From: Acetobacteraceae bacterium
GTDB taxonomy: Bacteria; Pseudomonadota; Alphaproteobacteria; Acetobacterales; Acetobacteraceae
Assembly (NCBI GenBank): GCA_947478535.1
Contig: CANJXD010000253.1
Coordinates: forward strand, 1 to 8,090
Reading direction: 5' to 3'
Length of the DNA stretch: 8,090 bases
The position numbers and the translations under genes are program-made. This document shows positions 1 through 6,179 of the stretch, in pieces. Under the pieces are notes generated by a model, which saw nothing but the letters and a program-made list of their open reading frames with translations, was not told the origin of the DNA and did not search any database. Each line of letters opens with the position of its first letter. Position 1 is the stretch's first letter.

Positions 1-120
1 CTGTCCCGCTCCCTGCTGGGCCTCGATGCTGACAGCCGGGTGCTGCTGTTCGGCACCGAAGGGGCAACGGACCCGGCGCTGTATGACAGCCTCGTCGGCG
101 CCGAGCCGCCGTCACCGTAG
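1..120 (+). CDS. Diaminopropionate ammonia-lyase, C-terminal end (partial)
   Basis: Only the last 39 codons are present, read from base 1 to a TAG at 118-120. The tail contains LLFGTEGATDP followed by a Tyr and a short Val-Gly end. From memory this resembles the C-terminus of PLP-dependent diaminopropionate ammonia-lyases (fold type II, tryptophan-synthase-beta-like), which convert 2,3-diaminopropionate to pyruvate and ammonia in the cytoplasm. The GTEG segment would be part of the phosphate/cofactor side of the fold, but the catalytic lysine lies upstream of the window. The next gene starts 88 bp downstream on the same strand and could be co-transcribed. A different fold-type-II PLP enzyme (threonine synthase or dehydratase-like) is the main alternative, since 39 residues are thin evidence. 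Confidence 0.6.
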   Translation: MSRSLLGLDADSRVLLFGTEGATDPALYDSLVGAEPPSP

Positions 121-130
121 CAGGTCGCGG

Positions 131-136
131 TTGACG
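131..136 (+). promoter_or_regulatory. Possible -35 element upstream of the Bug-type gene
   Basis: TTGACG matches the sigma-70 -35 consensus of alphaproteobacteria and lies 72 bp before the ATG of the binding-protein gene. No convincing -10 box lies 16-18 bp downstream: the region reads CAAACA at the expected place, only 2 of 6 matches. It is therefore a weak candidate. The rest of the 121-208 gap holds a GC hairpin and the Shine-Dalgarno sequence. Confidence 0.22.
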
Positions 137-181
137 AAGCGCCGATCTCTCCCCAAACACAAAGGGTCCAAGAACGCACAA

Positions 182-194
182 GGCCCGACGGGCC
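182..194 (+). repeat. GC hairpin just upstream of a ribosome binding site
   Basis: GGCCC-GAC-GGGCC is a perfect 5-bp inverted repeat with a 3-nt loop. It ends two bases before the AGGGAG Shine-Dalgarno (197-202) of the next gene. No T-tract follows, so a classical intrinsic terminator for the upstream lyase gene is unlikely. It may affect translation initiation or mRNA processing; that is inference. Confidence 0.4.
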
Positions 195-208
195 GCAGGG
201 AGACGACG

Positions 209-1210
209 ATGACGCTTCCGTCCATTCGCCGCCGTGATGCGCTGATGCTCGCCACCGGGGCGCTGGGCGCGCCGGCCCTGGCGCCGCGCGGCGCCGCCGC
301 GCAGGCGGCCTGGCCGAGCCAGCCTATCCGCATGGTGGTGCCCTTCGCCGCCGGAGGCCCCACGGATATCCCCGCCCGCCTGCTGGCGGATGAGATGTCG
401 AAGGCCCTGCCGCAGCGCGTGATCGTGGAAAACCGCACGGGAAGCGGTGTCGTCATCGGGACGGACATGGTGGCCAAGGGGCCGCAGGATGGCACGACCA
501 TACTCTACACCACGGTCGCCCATGCGGTGACGCGGGCGATGTTCCCGCGCCTGCCCTTCGACCCCATCGGGGATTTCACGCCGGTCGCGCTGGTGGGCCA
601 GGTGCCGGTCATCCTGCTCACGCACCCGAGCTTCCCCGCCACCAACCTGCGCGAATTCATCGAGGTGATCCGCGCCAACCCCGGCAAGTATGACTATGCG
701 TCCTCCGGCAACGGCGGCGCCGTGCATCTGGCGACGGAGCTGTTCATGCATGCCGCGGGCGGGCTGCGGGTGAACCATGTGCCGTTCCGTGGTTCCTCCG
801 CCGCGATGCCGGATGTGCTGTCGGGCCGCATCCCGATGATCTTCGACATCGCCGCCTCCGCGCTGCCCTACGCGCGGTCCGGCGAATTGCGCGCGCTGGG
901 CATCAGCACGAAGGCACGTTCCGCGCTGGCGCCGACCATCCCGACGATGATCGAACAGGGCGTCGCGGGGTACGAGGCTTATACCTGGCACATGGTGCTG
1001 GTCCGCAGCGGCACGCCGGCGCCGGTCGTGGAGGCGATCAACCGCGCGGTGAACGCGGCGGTGAATTTGCCCACGGTGCAGTCGAAGCTGACGGAACTGG
1101 CCATGCAGGTCGTCACCAACAGCACCCCGGCTTCCGCCGCCGCCTATCTGCAGAGCGAGATCGGCGTGTGGGAACCGCTGGTGCGCGCGGCCAATATCAC
1201 GGCGAACTGA
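209..1210 (+). CDS. Bug/TctC-family periplasmic solute-binding protein
   Basis: This is a secreted receptor of the Bordetella uptake gene (Bug) family, which binds carboxylates, amino acids or aromatic acids in the periplasm, classically for TctAB-type tripartite tricarboxylate transporters. The ATG at 209 is chosen because AGGGAG sits 6 nt upstream and the product then begins with a signal peptide. An earlier in-frame start at 26 would run through the end of the previous gene. The 333-residue length is typical. Residues 7-33 form the leader: three arginines (RRRDAL, Tat-like), a hydrophobic core and an AAAQA cleavage site. The mature part shows family hallmarks: VVPFAAGGPTD (43-53), a VENRTGSG loop, DG before a hydrophobic strand, LPFDP, DFTPVALVG, and HVPFRGSS followed by the DVLSGRIPMIFD segment. 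No TctA/TctB genes are in view, as is common for these often orphan receptors. The ligand cannot be read from sequence. Confidence 0.93.
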   Translation: MTLPSIRRRDALMLATGALGAPALAPRGAAAQAAWPSQPIRMVVPFAAGGPTDIPARLLADEMSKALPQRVIVENRTGSGVVIGTDMVAKGPQDGTTILYTTVAHAVTRAMFPRLPFDPIGDFTPVALVGQVPVILLTHPSFPATNLREFIEVIRANPGKYDYASSGNGGAVHLATELFMHAAGGLRVNHVPFRGSSAAMPDVLSGRIPMIFDIAASALPYARSGELRALGISTKARSALAPTIPTMIEQGVAGYEAYTWHMVLVRSGTPAPVVEAINRAVNAAVNLPTVQSKLTELAMQVVTNSTPASAAAYLQSEIGVWEPLVRAANITAN

Positions 1211-1219
1211 AGGGTTCAG
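1207..1219. repeat. Palindrome spanning both convergent stop codons
   Basis: CTGAA-GGG-TTCAG is a perfect inverted repeat covering the TGA of the + strand gene (1208-1210) and the TGA of the - strand gene (read as TCA, 1216-1218). It occupies the whole 5-bp intergenic gap. The stem is only 5 bp and mostly A/T-weak, with no U-tract, so it is at best a weak terminator. Confidence 0.4.
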
Positions 1220-2469
1220 CCACCCAGCCGGGTCAGGGCGTCCGCCACCGCCGCGGCGGCGGGCGCTACCACCACCTGGCGAAGCGGGCCCCCGGGGTTG
1301 GAGGGGGGCTGCCATTGGCACAGCACTGGCCGCGCGCGCTGGTTCTGGCCTCGATCATCGAAGCGCAGGCCCCACCCGGCGGGGCTTGACCCCTCCACGA
1401 CATCGCTGCCCAGTACGGCGGCGCGGATGCGGTCCTTGTCGGTCGCTCCGGCGCGCTGGATCGCATCCAGCGCCAGCCGCGCGCCGGAATAGGTGGCGAG
1501 GCCATGGCCGGAGCGGGGTTCCGCCCCGTAGCGGCGCAGATACATCTCCGGGAAGGCGCGGGCGCCGGGTGCGGCGCGTTCATTCACCGCGAAAGGCGTC
1601 CAATCCGCGCTGAGCGTGCCCAGCAGGCCATCGCCGACGCTGCGGGCGGTTTCCGTCAGCCCGTAGCCGCCGGCCGTGCCGATCACCATGCGGGGCCGCC
1701 ACCCGCCATCGCGCAGCGCGCGGAACAGCACGGCCTCATCGCCCGGTGCGCCGGTATGCAGCACCACCTCCGCCTCCAGCCCGCGCAGCCGCTGCACCAC
1801 CGCGGAGAGGTCCGTGCTGCGCTGCGCATAGGCGACGCGCTCGACCAGGGTGAGGCCCCGCGCGCGGATGATCGCCTCCTGCGCCGTGGCGACGGATTGC
1901 CCGCCCGCGGCTTCCTCCTGAAGAATGGCGAGCTTCAGGGTCTCCGGCGCCACGCCATGGCCGGGGGCGACGATATCGGTCACCGCATCGAGCGCGATGG
2001 CGGCGAAATCCGTGGCGCGGGGGGACATACGAAACACCCACCGGAAGCCACGTTCCATCAGCGCATCGCCCAGCGCGCCGAGCTCGAAGAAGGGAATGGT
2101 GGCGAGTTCGGCGACCTGGCTGGCGGGAAGCGCGATGGCGGTGCTGAAACTGCCGAGGAAGGCGATGACGCGTTCGTTGCCCTGCGCGAGGCGCCGTGCC
2201 TCATTCGCCGCCGCCGCTTCATCCGGCGCGTCGGCGCGGATCAGCCGGATCGGGCGGCCAAGCAGCCCGCCGGCGGCGTTGCGTTCCTCCACCGCGAGTT
2301 CGACACCGCGAAAGCTCTCATCCCCCAACAGGGCGAGCGGGCCGGAGAGAGGAAAAATGGCGCCGAGACGGATCTCCCCGGGCTGCGCCTGGGCGAGGGC
2401 CGGCGTGGCCGGCGCGCCGACCACGGCGGCAGCCAGCGCGCCGAAGGCCCGGCGGCCGATCCGATGCAT
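1216..2469 (-). CDS. ABC transporter substrate-binding protein, LivJ/Peripla_BP_6 type
   Basis: This is a periplasmic binding protein of the branched-chain amino acid (LivJ/LivK, HAAT) class, delivering ligand to a LivHMGF-type ABC permease. The start is placed at the ATG complementary to 2467-2469. From there the product opens with RIGRRAFGALAAAVVG and an ALAQA cleavage site near residues 25-29, a clear (possibly Tat-type) signal peptide. The open frame extends to 2592, but that would put 41 arginine/proline-rich residues before the leader. AGGAG lies 11 nt upstream of the chosen start, a slightly long spacing. At 417 residues it is normal to slightly long. Mature motifs are IRLGAIFPLSGPLALLG, the amphipathic helix EAVELAV-like region ending in NAAGGLLGRPI, FLGSFSTAIALP, FFELGALGDAL, WVFRMSP and the late YSGARLALDAI helix. 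No permease or ATPase gene accompanies it here. The ligand is unknown; other HAAT ligands such as amides or aromatics are equally possible. Confidence 0.9.
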   Translation of the reverse strand: MHRIGRRAFGALAAAVVGAPATPALAQAQPGEIRLGAIFPLSGPLALLGDESFRGVELAVEERNAAGGLLGRPIRLIRADAPDEAAAANEARRLAQGNERVIAFLGSFSTAIALPASQVAELATIPFFELGALGDALMERGFRWVFRMSPRATDFAAIALDAVTDIVAPGHGVAPETLKLAILQEEAAGGQSVATAQEAIIRARGLTLVERVAYAQRSTDLSAVVQRLRGLEAEVVLHTGAPGDEAVLFRALRDGGWRPRMVIGTAGGYGLTETARSVGDGLLGTLSADWTPFAVNERAAPGARAFPEMYLRRYGAEPRSGHGLATYSGARLALDAIQRAGATDKDRIRAAVLGSDVVEGSSPAGWGLRFDDRGQNQRARPVLCQWQPPSNPGGPLRQVVVAPAAAAVADALTRLGG

Positions 2470-2514
2470 CCTCGCTGAGGCTCCTGGGACGAACGCGGCA
2501 GCCTCCCATGCGGT

Positions 2515-2537
2515 GTGCCAGGCACGCAAGCCGTGCC
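2515..2537. repeat. Overlapping inverted repeats in the divergent intergenic region
   Basis: GTGCC-A-GGCAC (2515-2525) overlaps GGCACG-CAAGC-CGTGCC (2521-2537). Both share the middle GGCAC arm, so only one can pair at a time. The element lies 46 bp upstream of the - strand binding-protein start and about 130 bp from the + strand oxidoreductase start. It could be an operator for either gene or a 5' leader structure of the - strand transcript. No known regulator site is recognised. Confidence 0.35.
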
Positions 2538-2610
2538 CGTGGGGTGAGACATTTGGGGAAGTGGAGCGGCAGCGTCGCGCTGGGCGCGGCACTGGCGCCC
2601 ATCCGCGCCC

Positions 2611-2616
2611 TTGACG
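2611..2616 (+). promoter_or_regulatory. Possible -35 element for the oxidoreductase operon
   Basis: TTGACG, a good alphaproteobacterial -35 match, sits 52 bp before the oxidoreductase ATG. The -10 region at a 16-18 bp spacing is GC-rich (GGTCCCTC) and does not match TATAAT, so this is a weak call. It is the only -35-like match I noticed in the divergent region. I saw no TTGAC on the opposite strand for the binding-protein gene. Confidence 0.22.
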
Positions 2617-2668
2617 CTGCTCATCCTGTCATGGTCCCTCCTGACCCATGTTAACGAGGGGACCGGCC

Positions 2669-3673
2669 ATGGCGTCGCTGCCGGCTGAGATGACGCTGAT
2701 CGCCCATGGGCAGGGCGGAGGCCCGGAAGTCCTGGTCCCGGCGCGGGGGAAGCTGCCGGTCCTGGCGCCGGATGAGGTGCTGATCCGTGCCCAGGCCGTG
2801 GGCGTGAACCGCCCCGATGTGGCGCAGCGCCAGGGCAGCTACCCGCCGCCGCCCGGCGCCAGCCCGGTGATTGGCCTCGAATGCGCGGGCGAGGTTGTCG
2901 CCACCGGCGCGGCCGTGACGCGCTGGAAGCTGGGTGACCGGGTGACGGCGCTGACCAATGGCGGCGCCTATGCCGAATACGTCGCAGCCCCCGAAGCCCA
3001 GACACTGCCTTGGCCTGCCGGGTTCGACGCGCTGCGCGCCGCCGCGCTGCCGGAGAATTTCTTCACGGTCTGGGCCAACGTCTTCGGCCATGGCCGCCTC
3101 GCGGCGGGGGAGAGCCTGCTCGTCCATGGCGGCACCTCCGGCATCGGCATGACGGCGATCCAACTGGCGAAGGCGATGGGCGCCACGGTGCTGGCCACCG
3201 CCGGCAGCCCCGAGAAGGTCGCGGCCTGCCGGGAGTTCGGCGCCGATGTCGCCATCGACTACCGCGCCGAGGATTTCGCCGAGGCCGTGAAGCGGGAGAC
3301 CGGCGGCAGGGGTGTCGATGTCGTGCTCGACATGGTGGGCGCCCCCTATTTCGCGAAGAACCTGCGCTGCCTGAAGCTGGATGGCCGGCTGGTGCTGATC
3401 GCCTTCCTCGGCGGCGGCGTGGCGGAAAAGGCCGACCTCCGCCCCATCATGGTCAAGCGGTTGACGGTCACGGGCTCCACCATGCGGCCGCGGACCACGG
3501 CGGAGAAGGGGCAGATCGCACGGGCGCTGGAGGCGCAGGTCTGGCCGCTTCTGGCCGCCGGCACGCTCGCCCCCCGCATCCACGCGACCTTCCCCTTGGC
3601 GGAGGCGGCCGAGGCCCACCGGCTGATGGAAAGCAGCGCCCATATCGGCAAGATCATGCTGACGGTGGCCTGA
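2669..3673 (+). CDS. NAD(P)H quinone oxidoreductase, zinc-free MDR (PIG3/QOR-like)
   Basis: This is a cytosolic medium-chain dehydrogenase/reductase that reduces quinones or other enones with NAD(P)H. The ATG at 2669 is chosen over one at 2648 because GAGGGG (2656-2661) is 7 nt upstream of it. The product is 334 residues, the usual length. The N-terminal GroES-like domain shows [20 protein letters not shown] (45-63), [10 protein letters not shown] (67-76) and the LGDRV turn (88-92). The Rossmann domain follows with HGGTSGIG (153-160), [26 protein letters not shown] and a [13 protein letters not shown] strand. The Cys/His zinc ligands of alcohol dehydrogenases are absent, as in QOR/PIG3. The YPPPPG and [11 protein letters not shown] segments fit the PIG3 (TP53I3) branch best. 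It is first in a same-strand cluster; the next small gene starts inside its stop codon (TGATG). The true substrate is not determined. Confidence 0.92.
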   Translation: MASLPAEMTLIAHGQGGGPEVLVPARGKLPVLAPDEVLIRAQAVGVNRPDVAQRQGSYPPPPGASPVIGLECAGEVVATGAAVTRWKLGDRVTALTNGGAYAEYVAAPEAQTLPWPAGFDALRAAALPENFFTVWANVFGHGRLAAGESLLVHGGTSGIGMTAIQLAKAMGATVLATAGSPEKVAACREFGADVAIDYRAEDFAEAVKRETGGRGVDVVLDMVGAPYFAKNLRCLKLDGRLVLIAFLGGGVAEKADLRPIMVKRLTVTGSTMRPRTTAEKGQIARALEAQVWPLLAAGTLAPRIHATFPLAEAAEAHRLMESSAHIGKIMLTVA

Positions 3674-3867
3674 TGCATTTCCTGCTGATCCTCGCGGCGG
3701 TGATCCTGGTGGCGTTCAGCTATCGCCTCGGCGGGCGCACCTCCCGCACCTCGACGCAGGGGTTGGCCGTGCTGCTGGCGGCAGCCGGCGCGATCCTGTC
3801 CTTCCGCCAGCCCGGCAGCGCCTTCCACCTGCCGGGCTGGGGTCCGCGCCGGTGGAGCCAGCCTTGA
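3673..3867 (+). CDS. Small hypothetical membrane protein (64 aa)
   Basis: I do not recognise a family. The ATG at 3673 overlaps the last base of the upstream TGA (TGATG), which points to translational coupling with the quinone oxidoreductase; no separate Shine-Dalgarno is evident. The 64-residue product has two hydrophobic stretches: residues 2-16 (HFLLILAAVILVAFS), then a basic RLGGRTSR loop, then about 29-43 (QGLAVLLAAAGAILS). It ends in a polar Pro/Trp/Arg tail. This is the pattern of a two-pass inner-membrane peptide with a positively charged connecting loop. The next gene begins 22 nt downstream, so it is embedded in the operon. It is supported by position, coupling and hydrophobicity rather than homology; a spurious frame is the alternative. 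Confidence 0.6.
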   Translation: MHFLLILAAVILVAFSYRLGGRTSRTSTQGLAVLLAAAGAILSFRQPGSAFHLPGWGPRRWSQP

Positions 3868-3889
3868 TCCTCGAAACGCCGGACGCGCC

Positions 3890-5242
3890 GTGAATCTGCA
3901 CCGCCTGCTGCTGAAGCGCGCCGCCGAGGGCCGCCCGATCCGCGTCGCCGTCATCGGTGCGGGGAAGTTCGGCTCCATGTTCCTCCACCAGGCCGCGCGG
4001 ACGCCGGGGATACATGTCCTCGGCATCGGGGACCTTTCCGTCCCCCGGGCGCGGGAGTCACTGGCCCGCATCGGCTGGCCGGCGGAAGCCAGCGCCGCGC
4101 CGGATGCCGCGACGGCGATCCGCGACGGCAGCACCTGGCTGACGGAGGACAGCCTGGGGCTGATCGCCGATCCCCGCGTCGAGGTGGTGGTCGAATCCAC
4201 CGGGGACCCCGCCGCCGGCCTCCGCCACGCCCGCCACGCCATCCGCCATGGCAAGCATGTGGTGATGGTGAATGTGGAGGCCGATGTGCTGGCCGGCCCC
4301 ATCCTGGCGGGGGAAGCCGCGGCCGCGGGCGTCGTCTATTCCATGGCCTATGGCGACCAGCCGGCCCTGGTAGCGGAGATGGTGGACACCATCCGCGCCG
4401 GTGGCTTTTCCATCGTCGCCGCGGGCAAGGGCACGAAGTACCTGCCCGCCTACCACGCCAGCACGCCGGAGACGGTGTGGGACTTCTACGGGCTGAGCGC
4501 GGCGCAGGCGGCGCTCGGGGGCATGAACCCGCGCATGTTCAATTCCTTCCTCGATGGTACGAAGTCCGGCATCGAGATGGCGGCGATCGCCAATGCCACC
4601 GGCCTCGCCCCGCCCGAGGATGGGCTCGCCTTCCCGCCCTGCGGCACCGGCGACCTGCCGCGCCTGCTGCGTCCACACAACGAAGGCGGCATCCTGCCTC
4701 GCAAGGGCATGGTGGAGGTCATTTCCTCCCTGACGCGGGATGGGGTCGAGATCCCCGATAATCTCCGCTGGGGCGTCTATGTCGTCTTCGAGGGGGAGAC
4801 GGAATACGCCCGGCGCTGCTTCGCGGAATACGGGGTCGCGACCGATCCCTCCGGCCGCTACGCCGCGTTGTGGCGGCCCTATCACTTCATTGGCCTCGAA
4901 CTCGGTGTCTCCGTCGCCTCCGCCGCCCTGCGGCGGGAGCCCACGGGGTGTTCGGAAACCTGGTCCGCCGATTGCGTCGCCATCGCCAAGCGGGACCTTC
5001 GCGCCGGGGAGATGCTGGACGGGGAGGGGGGTGCCACCGTCTGGGGCAAGTGCATCCCCGCCGCGCGGTCCCGCGACACCGGCGCGGTCCCGATCGGCCT
5101 GGCGCATGGCGTGGCCCTGGCGAGGGATATCCCGCTGGGCGCCATGATCACGGAATCCGACCTCCGCCCGCGCCCGGCCGGAGGTGCTGCGGCCGAAGCC
5201 CTGGCGATGCGCGCGGCCCTGGTGGTGAATCGAGCGGCTTGA
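3890..5242 (+). CDS. Homoserine-dehydrogenase-like oxidoreductase with SAF domain (COG4091/DRL family)
   Basis: This is a 450-residue NAD(P)-dependent oxidoreductase of the predicted homoserine dehydrogenase family (COG4091). The GTG start at 3890 is chosen because the product opens MNLHRLL and reaches the Rossmann strand VAVIGAGKFG (19-28), as I recall for the family. The next Met lies inside that motif, and no strong Shine-Dalgarno is visible. After the GxGxxG loop come GIGDLSVPRARESLARIGWP, EVVVESTGDP, GKHVVMVNVEADVL and a catalytic-type central region with GKGTKYLPAYHAS, NPRMFNSFLDGTKSGIEMA and WRPYHFIGLE. A C-terminal SAF-like domain spans about 362-426, including AKRDLRAGEMLDGEGG, GLAHGVALARDIPLGAMITESDL. 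Family members include the DXR-like (DRL) enzyme of Brucella, which makes MEP from DXP in place of Dxr, but most relatives have no proven reaction. True homoserine dehydrogenase activity is unlikely given the SAF tail. It lies 22 nt after the small membrane protein gene, probably in the same operon. Confidence 0.87.
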   Translation: MNLHRLLLKRAAEGRPIRVAVIGAGKFGSMFLHQAARTPGIHVLGIGDLSVPRARESLARIGWPAEASAAPDAATAIRDGSTWLTEDSLGLIADPRVEVVVESTGDPAAGLRHARHAIRHGKHVVMVNVEADVLAGPILAGEAAAAGVVYSMAYGDQPALVAEMVDTIRAGGFSIVAAGKGTKYLPAYHASTPETVWDFYGLSAAQAALGGMNPRMFNSFLDGTKSGIEMAAIANATGLAPPEDGLAFPPCGTGDLPRLLRPHNEGGILPRKGMVEVISSLTRDGVEIPDNLRWGVYVVFEGETEYARRCFAEYGVATDPSGRYAALWRPYHFIGLELGVSVASAALRREPTGCSETWSADCVAIAKRDLRAGEMLDGEGGATVWGKCIPAARSRDTGAVPIGLAHGVALARDIPLGAMITESDLRPRPAGGAAAEALAMRAALVVNRAA

Positions 5243-5277
5243 TGGTCGATTCATCCGGACAAACTGCAGTGCCGGGC

Positions 5278-5307
5278 TTTTCGCGACGCGGTCAGGGCGG
5301 CTAGGCT
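5278..5307 (+). promoter_or_regulatory. Candidate promoter giving a leaderless transporter mRNA
   Basis: TTTTCG (5278-5283) and TAGGCT (5302-5307) are separated by 18 bp and resemble -35 and -10 boxes. A transcript would begin about 8 nt later, at or next to the ATG at 5316. No good Shine-Dalgarno lies at normal distance from that ATG, which fits leaderless initiation. This is inference from sequence only. The rest of the 73-bp gap after the 5242 stop shows no clear terminator. Confidence 0.33.
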
Positions 5308-5315
5308 TGCCCCAC

Positions 5316-6179
5316 ATGCCCATGGCTTCCGCCTTCCGGCTGCTTTTTGCGGCCGTCATCTTGTTCGGAGGCGCCTGGCCGATCACCAAGGCGGCGCTCG
5401 CGGATGCGTCGCCGTTGTGGTTCGGCACGGGGCGGTCCGCCCTCGCGGCGCTGGGGGCGGCGATCCTGCTGGGGGTGCTTGGGCGGCTGCGCTTCCCGCG
5501 GGCGGAGGACCGGATCGCCATCCTGTTCCTCGGCCTGTTCCAGTTGGGTGGGTTCTTCGCGCTGACCCATGCGGCGGTCGCACTGGTGCCGGCCGGGCGC
5601 ACCGCGGTGCTGTCCAATGTCGTCACCTACTGGCTGATTCCGCTTTCCGTGCTGGTGCTGGGGGAGAAGGTTTCGGCCATGCGCTGGGCCGCCGCCGGGC
5701 TGGGCCTGGCGGGGGCGGGGGTGCTGATCGGCCCCTGGGCGGTGGACTGGTCCTCCCATGATGCGCTGATCGGCCATTTCATGCTGGTCCTGGCCGGGCT
5801 GCTCTGGACCATCGCCATCATCGCCAGCCGCAAATGGCCGCCCCGCACCCCGATGTTCGACCTGCTGCCCTGGTGCTTCGGCATCGGCGCGCTGATGCTG
5901 GCGCCGATCGCGCAGATCCTCGAACCGGAGGGCGGCGTCGGCCTCTCCTCCTGGCCCTATCTTCTTTATATCGGCTTCATCGCCGCCCCCATCGGCACCT
6001 GGTGCGTGATCGAGGCCGGCCGGAAACTGCCGGGCGCTGTCGCCTCCGTCGGCTTCCTGATGGTGCCGGCCTTCGGTGTCACCGTCTCCGCCCTCTGGCT
6101 CGGGGAGCCCGTGGGCTGGGATGTGATCGTCGGCGGCGGGCTGATCGTGCTGTCCGTCTTCCTGGCCGCGCGCGGGTGA
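5316..6179 (+). CDS. EamA/DMT-superfamily transporter
   Basis: This is an inner-membrane permease of the drug/metabolite transporter superfamily (EamA, RhaT/YdcZ-like), members of which export amino acids, metabolites or drugs. The start is ambiguous: ATG at 5316 is preferred, with ATG at 5322 and TTG at 5307 as alternatives. An AGGGCGG (5294-5300) would suit the TTG best. From 5316 the product is 287 residues, normal for the family. About ten hydrophobic segments are visible, in two five-helix EamA repeats: roughly 5-26, 33-55, 69-86, 95-113 and 122-140, then 152-170 through 264-284. The repeat ends carry the usual signatures, LSNVVTYWLIPLSVLVLGEK in the first half and VPAFGVTVSALWLGEP in the second. 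Its TGA overlaps the GTG of the following hydrolase gene by 4 nt, so the two are translationally coupled. The substrate is unknown. Confidence 0.92.
   Translation: MPMASAFRLLFAAVILFGGAWPITKAALADASPLWFGTGRSALAALGAAILLGVLGRLRFPRAEDRIAILFLGLFQLGGFFALTHAAVALVPAGRTAVLSNVVTYWLIPLSVLVLGEKVSAMRWAAAGLGLAGAGVLIGPWAVDWSSHDALIGHFMLVLAGLLWTIAIIASRKWPPRTPMFDLLPWCFGIGALMLAPIAQILEPEGGVGLSSWPYLLYIGFIAAPIGTWCVIEAGRKLPGAVASVGFLMVPAFGVTVSALWLGEPVGWDVIVGGGLIVLSVFLAARG

Noticed and set aside
26..208. N-terminal extension of the Bug-type protein from an ATG at 26
   Set aside because: It overlaps the end of the upstream lyase gene in another frame, is basic low-complexity sequence, and precedes a clear signal peptide with its own Shine-Dalgarno at 197-202.
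2470..2592. 41-residue N-terminal extension of the LivJ-type protein
   Set aside because: The extension is Arg/Pro-rich and would bury the signal peptide; the ATG at 2469 gives a normal leader.
5255..5281. Intrinsic terminator after the SAF-domain oxidoreductase
   Set aside because: CCGG arms 13 bp apart followed by TTTT were noticed, but a 4-bp stem with a long loop is too weak to call.
4058..5626. Long open frame (522 codons) on the - strand
   Set aside because: It lies antisense to the SAF-domain oxidoreductase and the transporter, has His/Arg/Gly-rich composition typical of GC-rich shadow frames, and shows no recognisable domain.
5834..6175. Upstream 114-codon extension of the alpha/beta hydrolase
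   Set aside because: It overlaps the transporter gene out of frame and is Arg/Pro/His-rich; the hydrolase fold is complete from the GTG at 6176.
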